Shown: in pieces, positions 36,332 through 47,900 of the stretch | Position numbering within the stretch: the first letter of the stretch is position 1 | Layout: every line of letters starts with the position of its first letter | Source: Nymphaea colorata | Lineage: Eukaryota; Streptophyta; Magnoliopsida; Nymphaeales; Nymphaeaceae | Length of the DNA: 64,000 nucleotides | Reading direction: 5' to 3' | Assembly: GCF_008831285.2 (NCBI RefSeq) | Contig: NC_045141.1 | Coordinates: 27,517,315-27,581,314 of the forward strand | Notes under the pieces: model-generated | Databases searched by the model: none | What the model was told of the DNA's origin: nothing | What the model saw: only the letters and a program-made list of their open reading frames with translations | Position numbers and translations under genes: made by a program

Positions 36332-39300
36332 ATCTCCTTGCCTATCAATTTCAACCCCAAGAAAATATCGCAGGCTTCCAAGGTCTTTCATCTTAAAGTT
36401 TCTCATTAACAAACCCTTTATCTCATCAAAGTGTTTTTCTGAGCTCCCTGTAATGATGATGTCGTCAATATATATAAGGAGGAGGGTAATAACATTTTCT
36501 TTCTTGAAAATGAAAAGGGAATGGTCGAGAGGACTGTTTCAAAATCCGTATTCCCTAATTTTGTTTGAAAAACTATCAAACCATGACCGCGATGCTTGCT
36601 TAAGTCCATACAAAGATTTTTTTAGTTTGCAAACCCATTCGCTAGAGTCCTTTTCAACAAAGCCAAGATGTTGCTCCATGAAAACTTCTTCCTTTAAGTC
36701 ACCATGAAGGAAGGCATTCTTAACGTCTAATTGATTTAGTTTCCACCCATATTTAACAGCAAGGGATATAATTATGCGAATGGTTCCCATTTTGATTACG
36801 GGACTGAACGTCTCATCATAATCATGCCCAAACTATTGAGTAAACCCTTTTGCTACTAACCTTGCTTTGTGTCTTTATATGCGGCTGTCAGGTTTGTATT
36901 TGTTTTTGTATACCCACTTGGAGCCCACTATGTTCTTTCCGTGTGGTTTTGGAACGGTCTCCCATGTTCCACATTCATGCAAGGCATCCATTCCTTCTCT
37001 CATAGCCTTTCTCCAATAATGTGATTTAGATGCTTGATCAAATGAAGTAGGTTCTTCTTCCTCGCCAACTTTTGCCATGAATAACTGAAAGTCAAGTGAT
37101 AAAGAATCATAGCTAACCCACCTGTGAATAGGATGGCGAATGCGTTGGGATCTTCTAAGGTGGGGCATGTTGTCTTCTTCATTGTGAGCATCTTTGTCCC
37201 TTAGTCGTCGACTGTAGGTGAGACCCGAAAACTGATGTGAATTGTTGCTATGTTCTTCATTATTGCTTTCATGATGGTTTGATGATTGTGTTGGACTCTC
37301 TTGATTTTCACTTTGGGCCACATTCGACGACTGTATTAATCTCTCTTGATCTTCACCCTGAGACACATCATTTTCTGAAACAGGATCTGCATTGAATAAC
37401 TGTGTACTGGTCCAGGGATCATAAGATTCAAGAGTCATAGGCATTTCATTAGTGTCATCAAAACTATGTTCATCAAAAATAACATTTCTTGAAGTCTTGA
37501 TGCGTTAAGTTGTTGGGTCATAGCATCGAAAACCTTTATATTCATCAGCATATCCAACGAATATACATTGAATAGCTTTGTCTTGAAACTTGTTCCTCAA
37601 GGCAGCATCAATGTGAACATAGCATACACAGCCAAAAACCTTCAATTTCTTATAATCAGGTTGTTTGCCTAAGAGTGTGAAATATGGTGATTTAGACATC
37701 AAGAGTGTCATAGGCAAACAATTTATTATGTATACAGCTGTATGGAAGGCTTCAGTCCATAAGGAAATGGGCACATTAGTATCATGCATCATGCTCATGG
37801 CGCTTTCAACTATATGTCGATGTTTTCGCTCAACTACACCATTTTGTTGTGGTGTATAAGGGCAGGAGATTTGTCTAGTTATCCCTTTTTCACGTACAAA
37901 TTCAATAAAATCAAGTGAGGAATATTCTCTCCCACCATCACATTGAAAATGCACCACATTGTATGAAAATTTGGTTTGAATCATGGCATAGAAGTTCCGA
38001 AATATGTGGAGTACTTCTGATTTGTGTTTCATGAAGTAAATCCACGTGAAACGTAAGTAAGAGTCAATGAATAAGACATAATATCGTGAACCAGACATGG
38101 AATCAATAGGGGCTGGCCCCCAAACATCAAAAAAAATAATTTCAAAAGGTTTGGAAGCCCTTTGATTTATATTATGGAAAGGTAAAACATGACTCTTACA
38201 AAGTTCACAACTTGAACATTTTTTGACACTTGGAGTAAGAGGTAAACTTGATCTTGGAATGAGACTATCTGTGACAAGTTTTTCAATAAAATGTCGGCCA
38301 CAGTGTCCCAGCCGATTATGCCATAGATCATGCTCCAAAAATTGGTTAGAGCCCCTTACTTTTGATTGGAAATGGCAAGAACTTGAAGCTGGAGACGCAT
38401 TATGAGAAAGAGAAAATGTCTTCAATCATATATCAAAGGTGGACGAATCCTTCGGTAGACATTCCTTGAGGACATACATATTCCCTTGACGCTCCCCTTT
38501 AGCGAACATTTTCTTCGTTTGGAGGTCCTTGACATAGAAGAGGGTGTGAATTCAACAGAAGAGTTTGTATCATCAATGAGTTTAGAAATAGATATGATGT
38601 TCTTTTTTATATTGGGAGCAAGAACAACATTAGACAATGATAGAGAGGAAGATGACAATGGAATATGTGCATTTCCAATATGTGTAATGGGATGAGATTT
38701 TCCATCACCTGTTATAATGCAACTTCTACCATAATGAGGGGATAAGTTAGTCAATTTACTTGCATTCCCTGTCACATGAGTAGCTGCACCTGAATCCAAG
38801 AACCATTCTCCCTGCTCATTTTGCTTTATAGTCATCTTTGAGAATGCGGCCATCAATAGTTGTTGCATATCTTCGGCGGTGGATTTAGAATTTTGTCCTC
38901 CTTGTTTGTTATCATGTCTTACCCCTTTGTTTTTATTTTGAGGATTAAACCAGCATTGTGCCCTCATGTGCCCTTTCTTGTTACATAGAAAGCAAACTGG
39001 TATCCTTCTTGAAGTATTCAATTGAGGCATACCTTGATTACTTGGTGTCGGTAGAATGCCGCAACCACCTTGATTAGAGTTCCCATGGTTCTGACCAAAT
39101 TTTACATTCATGGCCAACAAATTTTGGGAGTTCCCTTGATCAGTCCTTTCAATGACTCTTTTCATATTCATTTTGTGTTGGAGAAGTTTACCTTGTAATT
39201 CGTTGAAGGAAGGCAGAACAGGGAGCACCTTAAGAGCTGTAATAAAAGCATGATAATCATGCCTAAGTCCACTTAAAGTTTGCTGCAATTTCTTCTTATC

Positions 39301-40030
39301 AGAAATGTTATTCCCTGAAGCAGCAAGTTGGTCTGCGACAGCCTTAATGCGCCCCAAATAATCCATGATAGACGTTGAACCTTTGTTCAAATTCTGAAAT
39401 TCTTTCTTTAAGTACATAATCCGAGCTTTTGATATTTGGGAAAAGGTATCAGCAAGGGTTTCCCATAATTCTTCTGCAGTACAGTCATCAGAAACTGAAA
39501 GTAACACTTGTTAAGATAGCGTAGATAAAATATATGCAACAAGACTTGGTCACGTCTCATCCACACAACATGTTCAAGGTTGCTAATTTCTTGAACAGCA
39601 ATGACCTCTCCTGCATCATTCTTTATTTCCTGCAGAACAGATATTGGTGGAGCCCTTGTTGAACCATCGAGACGTCCAAAGAGGCCTTGACTTCTTATAA
39701 AATGCATGATCTGCCTTTTCCAGGTTAGATAATTCTCATGGTTGAATTTTTCGGTAATAAGGTGAGGAAGAAAATTTGAGGACATACCAAAATGCGAAAG
39801 GTTTTCCATGACAGCAGAAAAGAAGGGTATACAGGTAGAAGATGAGAGGGAAAGAAGACACGATATAATAAGATGTGTCCTTAGGTAAGCAAGAAGAAAA
39901 AGGAACAAGAATTACGAAAGAGAAAAGTAAATTCAGGATAGAGACAAGATGAGAAAAGAGTTCTAACCAGATCAGACCTGTTTGGGCATTTTGTTAGGTA
40001 GAGATAACGTAACCTGGCGCTCTGATACCA

Positions 40031-40405
40031 TGATAGAAATCTAGCACCAATATCTGAAACCAGAAAACAGCACTCATGAAGGAAGATAGAGAGAGAGAGA
40101 GAATGAAAACAAGAAGAAGCTGAGGAGAAGAAGCCGTGACCAGGATGGTCTGCCTAGGCCCTATTTATAATTTCAATTTCAGAATTCGAAGAGTCTCCAA
40201 TCGTAGAATCCTAGGAGACTCTTCACATAGTACAATGACATTAAATACCTCAACACATTCTACAATAACGTAGAATCCTAAGACACTCTTCACATATTAC
40301 AATGACATTAACTACCTCAACACATTCTACGAGAACGTAGAATCCTAAGAGACTTCACATATTACAAGGACTTTGAACATCGTGAGAATGTGTTGGATTT
40401 TAACA
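40031..40405 (-). repeat. 5' LTR of copia element 1
   Basis: Directly follows the primer-binding site with no spacer. It carries the same 67-bp tandem units as the left LTR and ends in attttaaca before the CCATT duplication. Confidence 0.93.
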
Positions 40406-40410
40406 CCATT

Positions 40411-42044
40411 TGCCAGAGAAATTAAAAGAACAGGAATTTCCAGATTCAACAACAATGGAGGCATTATATGAGAACTTTCTCCAGTCATATCAATCCAAAA
40501 AGGACTGTGAAATACTTGATGTAGAAAACAAGCACTGTCCAGAGAAAATATGAAATCCCCAATATGAAGCCCAAACCAGATAAAATAGATAATGATTCTG
40601 GATTTGAGGCTGAAACACATAAGGTCCTTTCACTTCAGAACCAGGGACCAGGATCCAAGACACCCAGCTGTAGGAACAAGCCTGGCAGCAAAGAAGGTCA
40701 TCTCCAATTCATGGTTACATGTAAATCAGCCAAAGAGAAACAACACACTTTTGTGTGACACAACAGATCCCAATAAAGGAGACTGACCAAGTAGCTATTG
40801 AACACAGAGTCTGTGCAAAGTGGACCAGGATCGGACATGTTACGATACCATGTGAAATGACAGAGATGGATTATGGGAGAGACACATAAAACGAGAGAAA
40901 CTCAAAGAGAGGAAGAAATTGACTTTTCTGTTTATATTTTGAAGTTTGAACACAACAGAGATATATATACATATATACAGTACAGATGATACAATCAGCT
41001 GCAATAACCACTTCACCAAGGGATTAGAGAAGCTTCAGATTTTCAGGGATCTGGCATATCTTCTACCTTCAACAAATATAACAAATATTGTGTTCTAGGT
41101 AACAAATAGGACAAGCTCATTTGGAAATTGCATGAGATAAACAATAAGATGAACCCTCTTAGTTAAGCTTTGCTTCGATAAGCATAGACAGAGCATATAT
41201 TTTTGTATATCTAAAAATACTCTCTTTACCAGTGCAATAAGCAGGAAATACATTTTGAGAAATAATTAACTTGGTTACAAAGGTCCTTGTGCACAACTAA
41301 TTTATTTTTCATATTATATAAACAAATATTTCTTTTATTGTAAAATATCAAAGATTAATGTTCGTAACAAGAGTATACTGGGAATGGAATCAGTTAAAAC
41401 CTGCCTCACAGCAGAGCCTAGACATGCACATACATATCACCTCTGGATTGACACAGCAAATGAACACATTATAAGCCGGGGACAACAAAATAAATGACCT
41501 AGACTAGAACATATTAAGCCCTGCCATAGCCAATAAAGAACTACAGATTTGTCGGCGTCTCTTATTGAGGATGAGAACATTTTGTATGCTCATTCTCAGC
41601 TTCAACGGGCATTAGAAAATATAACATGAACTCCTCTTGGAGCCGATTAAACACAAGCACACACTCCTAAACAAACTCCTTTTCGGCGCAATGCTCCACT
41701 GGTGCCTCTGAGAAACTTATAGAAACAGCGCAAAGGGGCCTGTTGTGCGACATCTGAACACGGTAGAACGAGGTAGATTGCTTGTTTCTAAGCACCCTAG
41801 CTTCATAGCTTGTGATGCATAGTCGAGACATAAGCCCAGTACTAGCGTTTGAACTGAGGGCTTACATGGAGCCTTGACGTTCGATGGACAAAGGTTCGTT
41901 CGTCCATAAAACTGCGAAGCTTGTTACAGTGCCCTCGGTGGTGGCAGGGTGCCCGTGCACACGCATCGTATTGGACCTCTCTTTCCATTGCTTTTGGAAC
42001 TCGTCATCAGACGCTTTCATCATAATCTAGCTAGCCGTTTGGCT
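40411..42044. other. Intergenic DNA with an old LTR edge
   Basis: The sequence 'acgatacca|tgtgaaatgacagag' near 40841-40860 looks like a primer-binding site followed by an LTR start of another, decayed copia element. No partner LTR was found. A minus-strand open stretch at 41880-42015 (with DDEFQKQWKERSN) has no good splice sites and no recognised family. Confidence 0.4.
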
Positions 42045-42825
42045 TCAGTGAGACTCCTTTACATTCAGTAACTGAGTCATTTCTGATTTCTAAGATGACC
42101 AAGTGCTGCCCTCGCTTCCGGTACTTGCAAGGCTTGCATTTTTTGTTCCCTTCAAGCAAACCCACCAACACGCTCGTCCGGAGCCACTTGGGGTCATTGC
42201 CGTGAAAGGAGCCAAACTAAACCCTGGAGTAGCAGCCCTAAAAATTCTTTCCACAGCCACTTTGTTCTCAAGAAGTGGCCAGGGAATTGCCATAAGCTAT
42301 TGGCATTTTAACCTGGTTCAATCAATCGAATTGTGCAGTCTAATTACAGTTCAGAGACCCTTCCCATCTTCTTTCCGTTTCTTTTGCAGGCTAAATATCG
42401 TCGCCGGCGATATGTGGGAAATATTAATCAGTTATATCGATCGATAAAGAAAAAAGAAACATATCTAGTTCGAGAAAGCAAAAGAAAAGCCAACTAAGGA
42501 GAAAATTTCGCCGCATTTACCTCCTGCGATTGGGTAGCGACATGCTTCTGGTTTGTGGACACGGATCTATAAATGCACTTGCGCTCCTCAAAGGTGATAG
42601 CAGCGGCCATCACTCCTCCCAGAGCTGCACCAAGAAGCCGCTCCTACACGTCCGATGAGAAGATGCGAAAAGTTAGTGTTCCTTTCAGGATGACCAAGGC
42701 GACGGTTTGGAGAACAAAAATTGCGAGAAAGTGAAGATTTAAAACCCCCAAACCTTGAAAACCAAGATTCAGTGATGTCCAGAAACGACCTTGGTGATCC
42801 TTACCTGAGCTATGACGCTAACCAT
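42045..42825 (-). CDS. Very small membrane protein, 2-3 exons
   Basis: No named family is recognised. Exon 1 (42825-42805) encodes MVSVIAQ and ends at the donor CAG|GTAAGG. Exon 2 (42643-42521) is 41 codons between an acceptor TGTAG and the strong donor GAG|GTAAAT; both edges are phase 0. It encodes a glycine/alanine-rich hydrophobic helix RLLGAALGGVMAAAITFEER and then a basic/polar tail KCIYRSVSTNQKHVATQSQE. A possible last exon at 42089-42045 (acceptor CATCTTAG, KSEMTQLLNVKESH then TGA) would give a 62-residue protein. The glycine-zipper-like helix suggests a small organelle or ER membrane protein (inferred). Exons 1-2 are well supported by splice logic; the terminal exon is tentative, and others may lie further left. 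Confidence 0.5.
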
Positions 42826-44389
42826 CTGCGCTAGAGAGAAAGAGAGAGAGAGAGGAGCCAGCTTTCCGCAGAGCCCGCTTGGAGGAAGGAGTGGAGAGAC
42901 CAAGCCACCAAACCCGGAGGAAATAGGAAGCACAGCAATGACTTTAATGCGTTGCCAAATTCCTGCTTTGCCCGCTCTGTCAACGCGGGAAATTAAAGGA
43001 AGGGCAAGGAAATGAAACATGTTTATTTCCCATCCTTCTAAAATGAAGAGGTTCGAATATAAGGACATTGGGAAGGAAAAAACAAGTGGTTAGTATGAAA
43101 AATGAAAAATAGCGGTTGGGCGCGGCGGCGCAAGTGTCACTTAACATGAATTGAACAATATTATGTGATTCATTAACGCGGTTCATTGTAAACAGGGACC
43201 AAACGAGAAACTTGTAGTTCTTTATTCTTTGTACTTGCTTGAAATCATGCCAGCTATTTCACTAACAGTTTACTTCACAAAGGGTATTGAAGGGCGGTTG
43301 ATAGCATTGGTTGAAACAGTTTACATTGTGCGTCACGAATAATTTTTTGGAAGAAACATAAGAGCTCACAGTTTCTTCTGAATTTTTCTTGGTCTGAAAA
43401 TAAGTTGTGATAACAGTTTTTTTGGTCGAAAATAAGTTGTGACGATGTTCAGTTATCTGTTAACAATGCTTCGATTATGAGTTATGGCTATACATTGCTG
43501 CGACAATAAGAAAAATTCTCATTGACTTTGGCTCTTGTCTCACTGTTAGTCTGTTAACACATCTTCCAGCAGATCTAGTGCTATGATTGCAACTTTTTCA
43601 AGTATTATTATTTATTTAATTAGACACCGAGGTGTGTTGATTGTAGTATCTTTGGTTAAAATACGGGTGCACTTGTTTTAGTTCCAAATAAACATGTTTA
43701 TGCACGAAACGTGTTTAAACAACGCTTCAATTATGAGTTATGGCTATACATTGCTGCGACAATAAAAAAAGTTCTCATTGACTTTGGCTTTTGTCTCACT
43801 GTTAGGCTGTTACACATCTTCCAGCAGATCTAGTGCCATGATCGCAACTTTTTCAACTATTATTATTTGTTTGATTAGACACCGGAGATGTGTTGATTGT
43901 AGTATCTTTGGCTAAAATACATGGAAGGGTGCACTTGTTTTAGTTTCAAATAAACATGTTTATGCACGAAACGTGTTTACTCCTTTTCGATAATTTGATT
44001 TAGAGGTTTATAGTCATGTCTATTTGTGAAATAGATTGTGGAACTAACGAGTATAGTTTTGATGAGCTCTTTCTTTTTCACATTTTGGTGCATGCAGGTG
44101 CCAGAAGAACAGAATAGCTAAAGCGATGAAGCAGTGACTTCATCGAAAGTGCAAATACGAGGATGGGAATTGTCACACGGAGAAGCCGGGGACGAAAGTT
44201 GAGAAAACCCTGGACACCAGCCTCCTCCCTCGACCAAGACGAGAGGAGATGAGACGACCACGACGTCTGATCAGGGTGGGAGAAGAGAGCAGCTCCTAGA
44301 GCATTGGTATCGTGGGGCGCATGATTCCCAACAATGGACGACGCTTAAAACCGACCGGTATTTGAATCACGCCGCAAAGAAGCTAATTC

Positions 44390-44429
<40 letters not shown>

Positions 44430-44902
44430 GCAATGAACAGCTGGACACTGTTGAGTGCTGAATTCCCGGGTGGGCTTGGCTTTAGGAAAGAAGACTGGGT
44501 CATCGCCAGTTCACACACCGCAGCGCGTCGATCGGGATGGCGCTCTCAAGGTACTTGTTTCGACCTGCATCCCGTCTTGCACGCGATGAATGGGGCGTCC
44601 ACACTGTTAACGGCAACTGGCAACCGGCATCAGCAGGTCTGCGCCTCTCTCTTTCTCTCTCTCTCTCTCCCTGAGGTTCAGATTAGATTTGCTTTCCTTA
44701 ATTTGCATCTAAAGCCTTAGGAATTTGCATGTGTATTTTTTCTTTTTTAGTTTTCCAATCATGGAACCATCTTTGTCTCGCATATTTTCGAGAAACCTCC
44801 GCATTTAGATACCGGTAGAATACATGGGGTATAGAGGAGTAGAGGGGTGGGTTGGGGCGAAGAAGGTGTTCTTGTTTGTACTCTAGGTAGGGTTCAGAGA
44901 CG
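42826..44902. other. Intergenic/promoter region between divergent genes
   Basis: Lies between the small minus-strand membrane gene and the plus-strand WPP domain-associated gene, which point away from each other. It contains a tandem duplication (43462-43979), a CT microsatellite at about 44394-44427 and a second CT-rich run at about 44648-44668. The part from about 44430 is probably the WAP promoter or 5' untranslated region; the open frame at 44433-44720 shows no known domain. Confidence 0.5.
43462..43979. repeat. Tandem duplication, units of about 256 and 262 bp
   Basis: The unit containing attatgagttatggctatac and ending in catgtttatgcacgaaacg occurs at 43462-43717 and again at 43718-43979. 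The copies differ by scattered substitutions and small indels. No coding content was seen. Confidence 0.9.
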
Positions 44903-47900
44903 ATGGTCGACCCAGTCGACGATGTCGTGTTCCGGTTGTGCATATCCGGGACGGTCTTCAACTCTGTTATCATGGGCATCGTTGATTCCGTAAAAGAGGT
45001 GGACGTTGGGCCCCTGAACGAAAGGCTGGAGTTTGTCGAGCAGGAGATGCAGAAGCTGGAAGGTTGCCTGAGGCTGAAACAAGAGGCGTTGGATGAGGAT
45101 ATCTTCGACCTCATGGTTTCGAGAGATGCTGTCTGGGAACGCTTGGAGGAGGCCGAGTATCTAATCCTCAACAGGGACAGGGAGCTATCAGCTGCGATGG
45201 AGCGGGAGTCGGCGCTTAGGGAGGCTGTGGAGATCAAAGATAGGGAGATTAACTCGATGAAGGTGTTGCTGGAAATGTCCAATAAAAGCAATAATGCACG
45301 CTACTCGAACCAGTCCAGACAAAATCGAGGTCATGGCGAGGGCAATGCTGGTGATCTTGATCACTTAAAAGAAGAAATAGACCGACAATTGGTAAACATC
45401 AGGCGCAATTTGGAGACTGGGAGGGTCTGCTTAACCGAAGGAATGAGGGAGATCTGTCGCTCTCGAATAGGTCAAAGTGAAGATTGCTCAAGCGTAGCCT
45501 CCGAGGCAGCATCTGAGTGCACTATGCCTACTGATGAAGTGGATGGTTTATTCTTTCCCTACTTAAGTTTAAATACTGGAATTACAGAATCATATGGTAA
45601 CTCTGTGGAAGTTAGCAGTATACATGATCGCCTATCCAACATCCACAGACCTTCGTGGGTTGATTTGCAGAAGATGTATTTCCAATTGTCTGAGACAAAC
45701 ATGGCATTCAACCAAATGGTGGATGTTCTTCAGAGAACCTTGGATGTGCTATTCTTAAAGATGAAGCAAATGATTTATACATACGAGACAAGCCTTTCTG
45801 AAAAATGTTGGGAGCATAAGCTTGTGTCCGGAGTGCTGACGACAGTTCTTCAGTGTTTCATGGAGGAGCTTCAGGAGGCTTCTGGGGCTAGAACTGCACA
45901 CAAAATGCTAAATAAGCAGGTCATATCATCAAATGCCCAGCGTTTCATTGTGAGAGAGGCAAATACCTGCTTAGGAAATGGATTCAAAAGTTCCTTGTGT
46001 GCTTCTGCTGATGAAAATTTGAGAAAGAACCTTCAAGGAAAAAAGCGTGACTTTGAAGGGGTATCTTCTTTGGAAGATGAAGATCAACACCGTGTTTCTC
46101 CTATGACAGGCATCAGCTCGTCTTGCACATCCTTGGAGAATAGTCGGCTAGGAACCTTGGTGCATCCACCAAACGCTTATTTGGAACATCATAACAGGGT
46201 TTCTTCTGTAACAGGTATGAACTCATCTTACACATCCTTGGAGAATAGATGTCTAGGAACGTTGGTGTGCCCACCAAGATTGGAATCCCTTTGCCAAGCC
46301 ACCCATTCAGTTGCTATGATGATCAGGAACCATGAATCTTTGATTAGAAGAAAAATGAAAGAAATGAGTATGGAAGATATGCACTGGTACAAAGGAGAGA
46401 TTTCTAGGACCGAGTATTCACCATTAAGAAGGGTAACTTCATCTGATGCTAAAAGGAAGAGGGTTCTGGGTATTGCTTCAAGATTGGACAACAACATCAT
46501 GGAGAATACGGTAACATCTACAGGTCAAAGGGTCCATAGCAGATTTTGTAAGAGGGATTTACTTTTTCGCTTGAACTTTCCTGCGAATGAGAAACTTGAC
46601 AGCTTAGACGATGTGTTGGACTGTCCTTCAAATGAAGTGAATCTGCAAGACATAGCAGAAATAAAGTGTGAGATGGAAGAGGTTGATTTCCAGGCCATGA
46701 TGACTCAAGAAGTGTTCTCAGTTCTTCTCCTAAAATCTGTGGAGGAAGTAAATTATCAACTACATGATCAGGCTATCTTGAGCTTCATGAAGGATGACAT
46801 ACTTGGACTTGTTATCAAAGATATTATTCTGAACTGGGATGAGGAAAAAGATCTTGATGTAAATAGAAAGGTAGAAGCGGGCATCAAGAGCACTACCGAG
46901 TCGTGTTTGTGCAAAATCAATTATTTAGGAGATTCAAAGAGAGAGAAAATTCTTCCACAACAAACCATTTTAAAAACCATGGCTACAGAAGTATATCAGC
47001 CATCACCAGTTTTGGATACGATAAGTAAGAGAAGCTTTTGTTCATCTAGTGGAACAGACTCCGATAAGGAGAGAAGGGAACTAGAACAAGATAGAGAGGA
47101 TGGTGACTTTCAGACCATGGTAATGAAAGAGGTGCTTTTGCTCCTGTATGGGGAATCCGTGAAGGAATTTGGCTTTCATCTAGAACATGGTTCCATATTG
47201 ACCCTATTGATAGAAGACACCCTTAGGCTCATTGTTAGGTGGACACTTACTAACTGGGATTCTTTGGACTCTTGTGATGTTGAAAACTTGAGTGGCACCA
47301 GTGAAACCAATAATTTCTCAAGGAAAAGTGACTACTGGAGATACCATGCAACAGAAAAATTTCTATCAAAAGCACAAAGCAGACCTGAAGGTAATGGAGA
47401 AGCGACCAGTCAACGCATTCATGTGGTACACAACCTCAATCAGGTAATTCCTAGCCGATGTGATACAAGCTTGTCTAAAGAAATAAGGATGCTGCAACAG
47501 GATAAGGAAGCCACTGAAAACCATATTACGACAGTGAAGGAAATCGTTGTGCTTTTATTCAGAGGCTGTCTAGAAGAAATGAGGTATCAAGTTGACGATG
47601 TTGTCGTATTGAATCTTATAAAAGAAGACATTCTTACACTTGCTTTTATGGAGGTGCTCGTGGACTGGAAGAATCAAATTAGTGGGTCAGAACCATCAAA
47701 TTCAGGCAGATATGACAATAAAAAATCTTCATGTTTACCTAGATGTTTTATACCTTGTGACACACTTTGGCCTACAGATCCTGATGGCATATGTGCACTG
47801 CCACTGGTTTTAGAAAATTCCATTTCAGGTGATTCAGTAACTTCTCCATTATCTGAGATAAACTTCCGTGAGAAAATAAGGGAACTAAAAGAAGATCAGA

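Larger units (their letters stand above)
34600..39900 (-). pseudogene. Copia element 1 gag-pol, disrupted
   Basis: Gag starts near 39818 (MENLSHFGMSSNFLPHL) and shifts frame near 39500. The continuation (38422-39507) has the zinc knuckle CFLCNKKGHMRAQC and the protease site WFLDSGAATHVTG. Integrase (37505-38425) has LWHNRLGHCGRHFIEKLV, FFDVWGPAPIDSM, QCDGGREYSS and YTPQQNGVVERKHRHIVESA. Reverse transcriptase (about 36335-37130) has [38 protein letters not shown] and, near 36450-36470, the intact LLIYIDDIIITG. After the GC-rich insert, RNase H (34600-35420) has TYTDADWAGDPDERRSISGF and ARSSTEAEYRCMA, then a stop after NPIQHG before TKHIEIDQHFIRQKV. The gene is non-functional but recently so, as most motifs are intact. 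Confidence 0.92.
34212..40410 (-). mobile_element. Ty1/copia retrotransposon 1
   Basis: LTRs at 34217-34589 and 40031-40405 (373 and 375 bp) begin tgatagaaatctagcacc and end attttaaca. They are flanked by the 5-bp target duplication CCATT (34212-34216 and 40406-40410). The initiator tRNA-Met primer-binding site (plus-strand ctctgatacca) touches the right LTR, and a purine tract (read CTTGAGGGAGGG) touches the left LTR. On the minus strand the order is gag, protease, integrase, reverse transcriptase, RNase H, the copia order. A GC-rich insert (35425-36331) interrupts the reverse transcriptase, and stops or shifts break other parts. The LTRs differ at a modest number of positions, so the insertion is not the newest in the window. 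Confidence 0.95.

Noticed and set aside
41880-42015. Minus-strand stretch with DDEFQKQWKERSN as an exon of the small membrane gene
   Set aside because: No pyrimidine-rich acceptor and no family match; the 42045-42089 exon has better splice context.
6024-42825. Single gene joining the 42.5-kb small exons to the coiled-coil exons at 2-6 kb
   Set aside because: Phases would allow it, but a better first exon with an ATG and membrane anchor was found at 6412-6545, so these are two genes.
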